Assembly: GCA_021806865.1 (NCBI GenBank)
Contig: JAKAPU010000024.1
Coordinates: 1-24,403 of the forward strand
Length of the DNA: 24,403 nucleotides
DNA from: an archaeon
Lineage (GTDB): Archaea; Thermoproteota; Nitrososphaeria; Nitrososphaerales; CADDZS01
Direction of reading: 5' to 3'
Positions within the stretch are counted from its first letter, which is position 1, and each line of letters starts with the position of its first letter. Position numbers and translations under genes: made by a program. Of this stretch, positions 13,525 through 22,131 are shown piece by piece. The notes below the pieces were generated by a model that saw only the letters and a program-made list of their open reading frames with translations, was not told where the DNA came from and ran no database searches.

Positions 13525-14436
13525 ATGTCCATTCTTCTTGAATCAAACTATCCAAACAAGCGGCTCCTTAGACGCGGCAAAGTCAGAGACGTTTACGACG
13601 AAGGAGACGAACTTTTGTTTGTTGCGACGGACAGAATCTCTGCGTTTGATCGCGTCTTGTCGAGAGGAATACCGGGAAAGGGCGTGGCGCTCACAAACCT
13701 GTCAGAGTTTTGGTTTATCAAAACTCGCCACATTTTCAATAATCACTTCATCTCAAAGTATGACGAAAGATCTCTTCGAGTGAAGCGGGCAGAACGCATA
13801 GACATCGAGTGGATCACAAGAGCCTATCTATACGGGTCGGCGTGGCGCGCATACTCTAAAGGAATACACGAAATTTCAGGCATTGCGTTGCCCAGTGGAC
13901 TCCAACTCGCGGAAGAACTTCCCGAGATCATTCTCACTCCAACAACCAAGAGCGACGAAGGGCACGACGAAGAACTATCCAAGGACCAAGCCATCAGCAA
14001 GGGATTGGTCGACCACGACGAATGGAAGGAACTGGAAGAGGCAACATATCGCCTATTCGAGTATTACAAGAAAGAAGCCTCGCTTAAAGGAATCATCATT
14101 CCTGACTTTAAGCTCGAATTTGGCAGGTTGGGTGACGAACTGATTCAAATTGATGAGCCTCCTACGCATGATTCTGCACGCTTCTGGTCGAAGGAAAAAT
14201 ACAGGATCGGAGAAAAGCAGGAAAAGCATTGTCTTGACAAGGAATTCCTTAGAGACTTTCTTATGAGGAAGGGTTTCTCGGGCGAAGGCGAGATTCCAGA
14301 ACTGCCAGATCTGGTGGTTGACCAGATTTCGAAGAGATGCACAGGCGCGTATGAAGTTCTTACTGGCCGGGTCGACCTAGGCTCATTAAGACTTCTGAGC
14401 GTCGACGAAGTAATCGAAGAATTGAACAAGAAGTGA
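13525..14436 (+). CDS. purC: SAICAR synthetase PurC
   Basis: Protein of 303 residues joining CAIR and aspartate with ATP to give SAICAR. Motifs: GKVRDVYDEGDELLFVATDR (18-37), ISAFDRVL, the TKSDEGHDEELS block, FKLEFGR and DEPPTHDSARFW, which correspond to the ATP- and substrate-binding sites (typical form DEVLTPDSSRFW). The length is that of the longer archaeal/eukaryotic type with a C-terminal helical extension, rather than the about 240-residue bacterial form. It directly follows purE, the activity fused to it in animal PAICS. The ATG at 13525 follows the purE stop by 18 nt; no strong Shine-Dalgarno is seen. Confidence 0.93.
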   Translation: MSILLESNYPNKRLLRRGKVRDVYDEGDELLFVATDRISAFDRVLSRGIPGKGVALTNLSEFWFIKTRHIFNNHFISKYDERSLRVKRAERIDIEWITRAYLYGSAWRAYSKGIHEISGIALPSGLQLAEELPEIILTPTTKSDEGHDEELSKDQAISKGLVDHDEWKELEEATYRLFEYYKKEASLKGIIIPDFKLEFGRLGDELIQIDEPPTHDSARFWSKEKYRIGEKQEKHCLDKEFLRDFLMRKGFSGEGEIPELPDLVVDQISKRCTGAYEVLTGRVDLGSLRLLSVDEVIEELNKK

Positions 14437-14455
14437 AATTGAGGTTTGTTGATTC

Positions 14456-15901
14456 TTGACTGGTAACAAACGCGCCAGTTTAGCGAGAGAAAGCGGTAAA
14501 GACCCATCGTTTTCTGATCTGTTTTCCCCGACAGATTTCCGATACAGCGTTGATGATCTCAAACCGTATCTCTCAGAAGAATCCTACGTCAAATACAAGG
14601 CAAGGGTGGAGGCCGCTCTTGTAAATCAACTAGCTAAGGAGGAAATCTGTTCGCAGAAAGTTGCAGACGAAGTACAGCAAGCTTGCGAAAGAGTGAGTGC
14701 AAAGGAGGTCTATGAAGAAGAGGATCGAATAAAGCACGACATTAGAGCGCTCGCAAATGTGATTAGGAGCAAAGTGTCTTCATCCTCGAAACCGTTCATT
14801 CATCTTTCTGCCACATCGTACGATATCGTGGATACTGCTAACGCAATCCGACTCAAGGACGCAGTCAACGACATAATTCTTCCAGATTTGGTCAAGCTGG
14901 AAAGAGCATTGATAGAATTGACTTTGCTCTATGCAGACACTGTTCAAATTGGAAGAACACATGGACAGCACGCTGAACCGACAACGTTCGGATATCATCT
15001 GTCGTACTATGTTAGCAGATTAGGCAAAAGAATCCTCGCTATTCGTGATTCTGCTAACAAGTTGACCGGCAAGTTTTCAGGAGCCGTTGGAGTCTATGGA
15101 CCGTTGTCTCTAATAGTCAAAGATCCGGAGAAATTCGAACGCAGTCTCATGGAGTCGCTAGGGTTGCTAGCAAGCGAGGCATCCACGCAAATAGTTCAAC
15201 CAGAACCGATTTCTGACTTTCTGCACGCAGTAATTTCCACTTTTGGCGTGCTAGCGAATTTTTCAAGAGATATGCGACATCTTCAACGTACAGAGATTAG
15301 CGAAGTTGCGGAGCAGTTCTCTGAACTACAGGTTGGATCATCCACCATGCCGCAAAAAAGGAATCCGATCAGTTTTGAGAATGTGGAGAGCTTGTGGAAG
15401 AGGTTTATGCCCCAAATGGTGACCGTCTATTTGGACCAAATATCTGAACATCAACGAGACCTCACAAACTCGAGTTCGCAACGCTATCTGCCCGAATTGC
15501 TTGTTGCATTCGACTATTCTATTCGCAGATTAACTCGTACAATTTGGGACTCCAAACAAAACAAGCCGAAACTAGTTGTGGATGTGTCGATGTTGAATCG
15601 CAATCTCGAGTACAGCGCTGACAAGATTTCTGCCGAACCCTTGTACGTGTTGCTCTCTATGACAGGGTATCCTGACGCGCACGAATTAGTAAGAAAAGTC
15701 GTGCAGGATAGCATAGAAAAGAAAATGAATTTTTACGAAGTGATGCGTTCGAATAGGGAACTTGGCAAGTACCTTTCCGAGTTTCCAGAAGACAAGAAGA
15801 GGATCTTGGAACATCCGAAGTTGTATGTAGGTGTCGCCCCTAAGAAAGCAAGGAAGATCGCTTCCGTCTGGAAGCAAGCAATGTCTGACGCATTTGATTG
15901 A
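14456..15901 (+). CDS. purB: Adenylosuccinate lyase PurB
   Basis: Protein of 481 residues of the fumarase/aspartase superfamily, cleaving SAICAR to AICAR and fumarate, and adenylosuccinate to AMP. Seen: SATSYDIVDTANA, RTHGQHAEPTTFGYH with the catalytic His, QRTEISEVAEQF and the superfamily signature GSSTMPQKRNP whose Ser is the general base loop. The family length is 430-480. The start is TTG at 14456 with GAGGT about 11 nt upstream; no ATG lies near the domain boundary. It sits 19 nt after purC and the next purine gene starts within about 20 nt, so it is part of one operon. Confidence 0.93.
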   Translation: MTGNKRASLARESGKDPSFSDLFSPTDFRYSVDDLKPYLSEESYVKYKARVEAALVNQLAKEEICSQKVADEVQQACERVSAKEVYEEEDRIKHDIRALANVIRSKVSSSSKPFIHLSATSYDIVDTANAIRLKDAVNDIILPDLVKLERALIELTLLYADTVQIGRTHGQHAEPTTFGYHLSYYVSRLGKRILAIRDSANKLTGKFSGAVGVYGPLSLIVKDPEKFERSLMESLGLLASEASTQIVQPEPISDFLHAVISTFGVLANFSRDMRHLQRTEISEVAEQFSELQVGSSTMPQKRNPISFENVESLWKRFMPQMVTVYLDQISEHQRDLTNSSSQRYLPELLVAFDYSIRRLTRTIWDSKQNKPKLVVDVSMLNRNLEYSADKISAEPLYVLLSMTGYPDAHELVRKVVQDSIEKKMNFYEVMRSNRELGKYLSEFPEDKKRILEHPKLYVGVAPKKARKIASVWKQAMSDAFD

Positions 15902-15922
15902 TTGGAAAAAATCGGATCCAGT

Positions 15923-17053
15923 ATGACTTCGCATCTCGATCAGAGGAAGCTGACTTATGCTTCTGTGGGAGTGAATCGAGCGCTTCGAGACTCCTCGCGA
16001 CGAAGCATCGAAACGGAACTGTCTGCAAGTTCTCGCACCTACAGATTTGGTCGAGCAATTACTCTGCCTTTTGGCTTGATCTATCCTTCCCCAACGGACA
16101 AAGAGGTGCTATACGACCTGCAAATCGAGGGCATTGGAACGAAGACACTGCTCGCAGAGATAAGCGAAGACTACTCCAGCATTGGAATTGATGCTGTTGC
16201 TATGGTTGTCAACGACGTAATCAGGTCTGGAGCGATTCCGTTTCTGTTGAGCGATGCCATTCATATTTCCAAATCTGAACCTTCTGTCACGAGTAAGTTG
16301 GTTGAAGGAGTGATCAACGGGGCAAAGCAGGCCGGATGTGTTTTGGCATCGGGAGAAACTGGCGATGTGCCCGAAATTCTGCATTCTCCACTGGGCGGTG
16401 CGCCACCGTTTGATATGATGGTAAGCGCGGTGGGCTTTGTTCCAAAGAAGAATGTCATATCTGGTGATGTGTCTTCAGGAGATGCAATAATCGGACTGGA
16501 AAGTTCGGGTATCCACTCTAATGGTGTCACTCTCGCGCGCAAGATTCTTCTTGAAAAGTGGGGTGGCCGGTACGACCCTTGGGACAAACCGGAGCATTTG
16601 GACAGACCGTTAATTGAGGAACTGCTGGAACCCACAAGGATCTACGCAAATGCCATATCAAAGACGCGCGATCAGGTCAAGATTAAAGCAGCGGTACACA
16701 TAACGGGGGATGGATTTGGCAAGTTCAGAAGACTAATCGACTGGGCGCAGACAAGAAGAAAACGACCTATAGGCTTCAAATTCCGCGACTTGGGACAGAC
16801 TCCGAGTATCTTCAGGCTGATATACGATACCGCGAAAGAAGTTGGAAGACCATTGTCCTCAAGAGAGATGTTTCGGACCTTCAACATGGGATTTGGATTT
16901 GCGGTTGTGGTGGATAGACAAGACGAGGAAGAAGCCCTAGATCGCTTAAATAAGCACTGCAGAGCAATCAGAATAGGCGAAGTTACGAGAGAAACTACGA
17001 TCACGATCGAGGATTCTCATTTTGAACACAGACGATTGATACTAGACAAGTGA
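15923..17053 (+). CDS. purM: AIR synthetase PurM (phosphoribosylformylglycinamidine cyclo-ligase)
   Basis: ATP-dependent cyclase of 376 residues making AIR from FGAM. Seen: EGIGTKTLLAE, IGIDAVAMVVNDVIRSGAIPF, LASGETGDVPEI, SSGIHSNGVTLARKIL and VHITGDGFGKFRRL. The last motif carries Asp where bacterial PurM has Gly (HITGGG), a variation at a nucleotide-proximal loop that I have not seen reason to call inactivating. ATG 15923 is preferred; an in-frame TTG directly after the purB stop (15902) would add seven residues. The domain order is the usual one of the PurM/PurL/ThiL superfamily. It lies between purB and purS in the plus-strand operon. Confidence 0.92.
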   Translation: MTSHLDQRKLTYASVGVNRALRDSSRRSIETELSASSRTYRFGRAITLPFGLIYPSPTDKEVLYDLQIEGIGTKTLLAEISEDYSSIGIDAVAMVVNDVIRSGAIPFLLSDAIHISKSEPSVTSKLVEGVINGAKQAGCVLASGETGDVPEILHSPLGGAPPFDMMVSAVGFVPKKNVISGDVSSGDAIIGLESSGIHSNGVTLARKILLEKWGGRYDPWDKPEHLDRPLIEELLEPTRIYANAISKTRDQVKIKAAVHITGDGFGKFRRLIDWAQTRRKRPIGFKFRDLGQTPSIFRLIYDTAKEVGRPLSSREMFRTFNMGFGFAVVVDRQDEEEALDRLNKHCRAIRIGEVTRETTITIEDSHFEHRRLILDK

Positions 17054-17083
17054 AACAACGGTAAGTAAACCCTTCATGGATGT

Positions 17084-17359
17084 GTGATCAAATTGAAATT
17101 CAAAGCTAGAATCGAAGTCAGAACGCAAAGGGACCAAATCGATCCCGAATCCGACACAATAAAGAAATCGTTGCAGGAGCTCAACTTCCAGATATTACGG
17201 GTGCGGACCGCGAAGGTTTACGAAACTTACTTCGAAGCCGCGTCGAAAAAGGAGGCAGAGGCCACGGCGAAATTGATGTGCGTTAGACTTTTGGTCAACC
17301 CGACGAAGGACGAATACGAACTTGAGGTAGAACCTGTTGGGAACAACGCGAAGCCTTAG
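17084..17359 (+). CDS. purS: FGAM synthetase subunit PurS
   Basis: Small 91-residue subunit that bridges PurL and PurQ in the formylglycinamidine ribonucleotide synthetase complex. The ferredoxin-like beta-alpha-beta pattern is visible: KFKARIEVRT strand, DPESDTIKKSLQEL helix, ILRVRTAKVYETYFEA strand, AEATAKLMCVRLLVNP helix, and EYELEVEPV final strand. The length is typical (about 80-90). The start is GTG at 17084; the ATG at 17076 is out of frame. Its end overlaps the purL start by 23 bp, indicating tight coupling. The presence of PurS means PurL is the small type rather than the single-chain large enzyme. Confidence 0.9.
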   Translation: MIKLKFKARIEVRTQRDQIDPESDTIKKSLQELNFQILRVRTAKVYETYFEAASKKEAEATAKLMCVRLLVNPTKDEYELEVEPVGNNAKP

Positions 17360-19670
17360 CCTCGTCTCAGTGGATGAGAAAAAGGCCTTCCAACTTTGCA
17401 AAAGGCTCAAGACAGGGTTAAGCTTGGATGAGGTCGCTCATATTCGCGCCTACTTCAAGCGGCTGAAACGAGAACCAACTGAGATTGAGCTCCAGACCAT
17501 AGCACAAACATGGTCAGAACACTGTTTTCACAAGGTCTTCAAGTCACCAATAAAGGTGGGAAAAGAAACGATTGATGGAATCCTCAAGTCGCTTATCCGA
17601 CGTGCCACCGACGAGCTCTCTCCAAACTGGGTAGTATCAGCTTTTTCCGATAACGCGGGCATAATCAAGTTTGAAGAAACATACTCTATAGCCGCAAAAG
17701 TGGAGACTCACAATCATCCCAGCGCCGTCGATCCCTTTGGAGGTGCGGCCACGGGTGTTGGTGGCGTAATCAGAGATATTCTTGGTGTCTGGGCGGAGCC
17801 GGTGGCAAATACAGACGTACTTTTCTTTGGGGACCTCAATTTTCCTTACAACAAACTGCCCGCCGGAATCAAACATCCAAGATATCTGATGAATGGCGTT
17901 GTTGCGGGCGTTGGGATGTACGGGAACAACATGGGTATTCCCACAGTGAATGGGGGGCTTTACTTTGATGACAGTTTCAACGGCTACACGTTAGTGTTCT
18001 GCGGATGCCTCGGGCTGCTAAAAAACAGAAACTATGCAAAAACTGCCAAACCGGGAGATGTGCTTGTAGTTGCTGGCGCAAAGACGGGACGTGAAGGGGT
18101 ACATGGTGTCAACTTTGCATCTGCTATGTTGAAGGGAGACACCGACGAGCTCAGATCAGCCGTTCAGATACCGGACCCGATAGTAGAAGAACGACTGAAG
18201 CGTGCAGTTCTTGAGATCGCAGATCGCCATCTGGCTTCGGCAATCACAGATTTGGGCGGCGGAGGACTTTCATCAGGGGTCTGCGAGCTTGCCAAATCAT
18301 ACTCGTGTGGTGCTAACGTCGATATTGCGAGTATCCCGATCAAGTCGGAGGATCTTTCGCCTTGGGAGATTTGGGTTTCTGAGACTCAGGAAAGGATGCT
18401 GCTTGCGGTGCCTGAAGCCACTCTGGCGAAGGTACTCTCCGTTTTCGAACGCGAGGAGATAGAGGCCAGCGCCTTCGGAAAACTCACATCGGATGGAGTA
18501 TTGACATTAAGAAATCGTGAAGGAGAACTAGGGCAACTAGATCTGTCTTTTCTCTTTTCTCCTCCCCTGCCGAGGCTCGAGGCAAAGTATCGACTGCCTA
18601 AACAGCCTAAGGCTAGCAATCTGCAGACAGGAAAAGTGGATTTTGCTGCTGATCTGCTCGCACTTCTCAGCTCTCCAAACATTGCGAGTAAAGAGGCGAT
18701 AGTTCGCACCTACGATCACGAGGTTCGAGGATGCACCGTAGTGAAACCGTTCCAATATCCTGCCTCAGGACCAAACGATGCAGCAGTTCTGAAGCCGGTC
18801 AAGAATTCTACAAGAGGTCTTGTTGTTTCCTGTGGCTATAATCCTAGATTGAGCCAACTGGATCCTTACTGGATGGCGTCTACAGCAATAGACGAAGCAA
18901 TAAGAAACAATGTTGCAGCAGGTGGCAGAAGGATTGCTCTCCTAGACAATTTTGCGTGGGGAAACCCAGAAATCCCGGAAAACTTGGGATCGCTTGTAAG
19001 CGCGGCCAAAGCGTGTTACGATTTCGCAAAAGGGTTTGAAGCTCCATTTGTTTCAGGAAAGGACAGTCTCTACAATGAAACACCTCTAGGCGAGATTGCG
19101 CCCACGCTGGTCATTACTGCCATCGGCATCATTCCAGAGATCGACAGAGCCGTCACAGCTGATTTCAAAAATGAAGGTAACTCGATCTACCTTATTGGCG
19201 ATACCAAATCAGAACTTGGAGGATCGGAGTATTTTGCTCTTAAGAATATCAGTGGAGGCCTAGTCCCAACAGTGGATGTTAGTAGTGCAGCGTCACTATA
19301 TCGAACTATCAACCGCGTGACAGATCAACCATACGTCAGAGCATGTCATGACATCTCTCAAGGAGGACTGGCTGTCTGTCTGTCCGAAATGTGCTTTGCT
19401 AACGGTCTGGGCTCAGAGGTCACTTTGCAAGAAGATACATTGGGAGTCGCTGATCAGCTCTTTTCAGAATCAAATTCTCGTTTCGTGATGGAAGTGGAGC
19501 AAGGTGAAGAGGACAAGTTCGACAAAATGATGAAAGGCTTTCCTGCCAAGAAGATTGGAACGGTCCGTAGAGACAACTTAATTGTGAATGACAAGCTTGG
19601 GAAGAAGCTCCTTGAATTGAAGACTGCCGACTGCTACAAAGCGTGGCTTAGAACTTTTCCGGTTGGGTGA
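17337..19670 (+). CDS. purL: FGAM synthetase subunit PurL (small type)
   Basis: Synthetase subunit of 777 residues that amidates FGAR with ATP, using ammonia delivered from PurQ. Seen: IAQTWSEHCFHK, VETHNHPSAVDPFGGAATG, GGLSSGVCELA and HDISQGGLAVCLSEMCFANG, showing the two repeated PurM-like halves. It is slightly longer than many small PurL (about 720-740), partly from the N-terminus. The TTG at 17337 has GAGGT at 17324-17328 (8-nt spacing) and overlaps purS; a GTG at 17370 would remove 11 residues and is an alternative. The stop overlaps the purQ start as GTGA (19667-19670). Confidence 0.95.
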   Translation: MGTTRSLSLVSVDEKKAFQLCKRLKTGLSLDEVAHIRAYFKRLKREPTEIELQTIAQTWSEHCFHKVFKSPIKVGKETIDGILKSLIRRATDELSPNWVVSAFSDNAGIIKFEETYSIAAKVETHNHPSAVDPFGGAATGVGGVIRDILGVWAEPVANTDVLFFGDLNFPYNKLPAGIKHPRYLMNGVVAGVGMYGNNMGIPTVNGGLYFDDSFNGYTLVFCGCLGLLKNRNYAKTAKPGDVLVVAGAKTGREGVHGVNFASAMLKGDTDELRSAVQIPDPIVEERLKRAVLEIADRHLASAITDLGGGGLSSGVCELAKSYSCGANVDIASIPIKSEDLSPWEIWVSETQERMLLAVPEATLAKVLSVFEREEIEASAFGKLTSDGVLTLRNREGELGQLDLSFLFSPPLPRLEAKYRLPKQPKASNLQTGKVDFAADLLALLSSPNIASKEAIVRTYDHEVRGCTVVKPFQYPASGPNDAAVLKPVKNSTRGLVVSCGYNPRLSQLDPYWMASTAIDEAIRNNVAAGGRRIALLDNFAWGNPEIPENLGSLVSAAKACYDFAKGFEAPFVSGKDSLYNETPLGEIAPTLVITAIGIIPEIDRAVTADFKNEGNSIYLIGDTKSELGGSEYFALKNISGGLVPTVDVSSAASLYRTINRVTDQPYVRACHDISQGGLAVCLSEMCFANGLGSEVTLQEDTLGVADQLFSESNSRFVMEVEQGEEDKFDKMMKGFPAKKIGTVRRDNLIVNDKLGKKLLELKTADCYKAWLRTFPVG

Positions 19671-20482
19671 TCGTCGATACAATGCTGCGTGACAAGATCA
19701 GAGTCTGCGTGGTTCGGGTTGGAGGCACGAATCGAGATGGAGACATTGCAGATTGCATCGAAGATCAAGGCGCAATCGTCGAAGTGCTTCACCTAAACGA
19801 TATTCTCCGCAGGCGAAATCTGGCTTCATACAATGCACTGGTACTGCCAGGAGGGTTCGCGTACGGAGATTACGTCCGTGCAGGGGCGATATGGGGAAGA
19901 CGCTTGCAGGCCTTTCTCAAGGAAGACTTGAAGACATTTGTTGAATCAAAGAAGCCGATTCTTGGAGTGTGTAATGGTTTCCAGGCCCTGATCGAAGCGG
20001 GTCTGCTTCCTTCAATCAATTTTGTTGACCCGCTTCAGTTGGCACTGGCAAGCAACCGTTCAGCAAAGTTCGAGTGTCGCTGGATTTATGTGAAGAAAAA
20101 TTCCGCTTCCAACTGCATATTTACTCAAGAAATGAAAGAGGTCGCGCGATTTCCGGTTGCACACGGAGAAGGGAGATTCATAACTGCTAGCCAAGAAGTA
20201 CTCCAAAAGCTCATACAGAACAACCAGATTGCGCTGCAATACTCGTACGAAGACGGTAGAATCGCTGGCGGAAAGTATCCAGAAAACCCCAATGGTTCAG
20301 CTCTAGACATTGCTGGCATTTGCAACCAGGAAGGGACTGTTTTCGGATTGATGCCTCACCCCGAAGATGCGTATCGAGGTTACCAGCTGCCGGACTGGAC
20401 GAAGGAAAGAAAGATGCTCCCGCATGGAGATGGCCTTGGCATTTTCAAATCTATGATAGATTACGTTGAGAAGAATTTCTAG
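19667..20482 (+). CDS. purQ: FGAM synthetase glutaminase subunit PurQ
   Basis: Class I glutamine amidotransferase of 271 residues supplying ammonia to PurL. Seen: LPGGFAYGDYVRAGA oxyanion region, nucleophile elbow GVCNGFQAL with the catalytic Cys, and C-terminal GLMPHPEDA providing His and Glu. The length is somewhat above the 220-230 of bacterial PurQ and similar to longer archaeal forms. The GTG at 19667 overlaps the purL stop (GTGA); ATG at 19682 is a possible alternative. It is the last gene of the plus-strand purine run, and its TAG shares CTAG with the stop of convergent folD. Confidence 0.94.
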   Translation: MIVDTMLRDKIRVCVVRVGGTNRDGDIADCIEDQGAIVEVLHLNDILRRRNLASYNALVLPGGFAYGDYVRAGAIWGRRLQAFLKEDLKTFVESKKPILGVCNGFQALIEAGLLPSINFVDPLQLALASNRSAKFECRWIYVKKNSASNCIFTQEMKEVARFPVAHGEGRFITASQEVLQKLIQNNQIALQYSYEDGRIAGGKYPENPNGSALDIAGICNQEGTVFGLMPHPEDAYRGYQLPDWTKERKMLPHGDGLGIFKSMIDYVEKNF

Positions 20483-21390
20483 ATCTTAAGGTTCAGACGA
20501 AGATTAACAGCGTTCACCGTATTCAGCAACAAAGTCGCGCGTGTCATTGCACCGACGCCTCCAACGTTAGGAGTGACAAACGAACATACTCCTTTGAGTG
20601 ATTTGGTATCTGTGTCAAAGAGCATCTTCTTCGTAGTTGCGTCCCTTCTCACACCCACAGAAACAACGACCGAGCCAGATTTGACCATGCTACCAAACAG
20701 GCGAAACCCTTGTTCGCCATACAATTCTGGAGGCCTGCCTATCGCCGCTACGACAATGTCTGATTGCGAAATCTTCTGCAACAAACCCTTGGTCTTCGTA
20801 TGGTAGCAGGAGGCGGTTCCTCCCCTATCCTGCAGGAGTTTTCTGACGGGTTCACCAACAAGAGTGCTTCTGCCTATGACGCCAATATCCGCTCCCTCTA
20901 TCGTGACTCCGTAATGCTGCAAGAGAAGCACGATGCCTTTGGGCGTGCACGGTAACAATGATGTCTCCAAGTCGTATTCCCCTCGAAGAAGCTTGCCCAA
21001 TCGAAACGGGGTGAGTCCATCGACATCTTTGTCGGCACTCAGAGTAGAGAAGACCAACTCGTCCGAAATCTTTCCGCTGAACGGCATTTGCGGTATTACT
21101 GCGTCTATGGCATTGTTGTCGTTAAGTTCCTTGATTTTGTCAACTATGATCTTAGGAGCTTCTGCTTTGCCGAAACCACTAAGGTCTACAACTTCTGATT
21201 CAATTCCGACTTCCAAGCAATCATTGCGTTTCAGGTCAACATAAGTGCGTGAAACTGGATCATCACCAATCAAGAGCGCCACAAGCCTAGGTGGTCGTCC
21301 TATTTGTTTCCTGATTTTGATGACCTGTGCGGATATCTTTGCCTTAAGTTGTGCGACGACAGGCTCGGCATACATTATCGTAGCCTCCAT
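20479..21390 (-). CDS. folD: Methylenetetrahydrofolate dehydrogenase/cyclohydrolase FolD
   Basis: Bifunctional folate enzyme of 303 residues making 10-formyl-tetrahydrofolate from methylene-THF. Seen: SRTYVDLKRNDC with the catalytic Tyr and Lys (YxxxK), DKDVDGLTPF, LPCTPKGIVLLL, IGRSTLVGEPV nucleotide-binding loop and TPNVGGVGAMTRATLLLNTV. The usual QLPLP is QMPFSG here. FolD is patchy in archaea, and its place directly after purN (3-nt gap) suggests it supplies the formyl donor for purine synthesis. The ATG at 21390 starts it; an in-frame ATG five codons on is an alternative. It is the last gene of the purF-purD-purN-folD run. Confidence 0.93.
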   Translation of the reverse strand: MEATIMYAEPVVAQLKAKISAQVIKIRKQIGRPPRLVALLIGDDPVSRTYVDLKRNDCLEVGIESEVVDLSGFGKAEAPKIIVDKIKELNDNNAIDAVIPQMPFSGKISDELVFSTLSADKDVDGLTPFRLGKLLRGEYDLETSLLPCTPKGIVLLLQHYGVTIEGADIGVIGRSTLVGEPVRKLLQDRGGTASCYHTKTKGLLQKISQSDIVVAAIGRPPELYGEQGFRLFGSMVKSGSVVVSVGVRRDATTKKMLFDTDTKSLKGVCSFVTPNVGGVGAMTRATLLLNTVNAVNLRLNLKI

Positions 21391-21393
21391 GTC

Positions 21394-22131
21394 TCATTCA
21401 ACACCTTTGAATTTCGTCTGTCTGTCTTCCCATTGGAGGTCCCAATCATTGCTGTACATGTCTACAAAGCAACGCTTTCCAGAAGAATCTACTTGAACGC
21501 GCTCGTCCGCCAAGAGCTGAATCGCTTTGGGGTAAGCCAAGTGCTCTGCGCATAGTACTTTCTTCTCCAGTGATTCTGGTGTTTCCCCTTGCTCCACAAT
21601 GACTTTTCTTTTCAGGATGACGGGTCCTTGATCGATGTCGGCTGTAACAAAATGTACAGTGCATCCTGTGTACTTCGCACGGCTTTGAATCACCATTTCA
21701 TGTATTTTCATTCCAACCATATTCCTTCCACCGAATTTCTTCATATCGTATGCGGGATGAATGTTAATGATCTTCATCTTGAAGCCTTCAACGAGCTTGT
21801 TAGATACTATTTGATCAAAACCAGCAAGAATCACGTATTCAATAGACTCCTTATGTATCAAGTCGAGGCATTTTTCTTCGAACGATTCACGCGCCCGGTC
21901 TCTCTCTTCCTTTGATGCAAATTTCTTTCCAGTTACACCTTCAAATTCGTACACAGGAATGCATGCATTCCTCGCTCGCAAGACCACTGGCGCGCCTGAA
22001 TGGTTGCAGACAAGTCCTCTGATCTTGACATCTTTTAGGATACCCAATTTCTGATGATCGACGATTGCTTGGAAGTCTGTTCCTCTGCCCGATGCAAGGA
22101 TTAGGATTGATTTGGTCAATTCTGTAATCAC
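21394..22131 (-). CDS. purN: Phosphoribosylglycinamide formyltransferase PurN
   Basis: Folate-dependent GAR transformylase of 245 residues. Seen: the phosphate loop ASGRGTDFQAI, LAGFDQIVSNKLV, the catalytic NIHPA (Asn and His), GCTVHFVTADIDQGPVI with the catalytic Asp, and EHLAYPKAIQLL. It is longer than bacterial PurN (about 200-215), with extra residues around KKFASKEERDRARESF and a C-terminal tail after the core. The GTG start at 22131 overlaps the purD stop (GTGA, minus strand), so the two are coupled. Use of PurN rather than formate-dependent PurT fits the adjacent folD. Confidence 0.93.
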   Translation of the reverse strand: MITELTKSILILASGRGTDFQAIVDHQKLGILKDVKIRGLVCNHSGAPVVLRARNACIPVYEFEGVTGKKFASKEERDRARESFEEKCLDLIHKESIEYVILAGFDQIVSNKLVEGFKMKIINIHPAYDMKKFGGRNMVGMKIHEMVIQSRAKYTGCTVHFVTADIDQGPVILKRKVIVEQGETPESLEKKVLCAEHLAYPKAIQLLADERVQVDSSGKRCFVDMYSNDWDLQWEDRQTKFKGVE

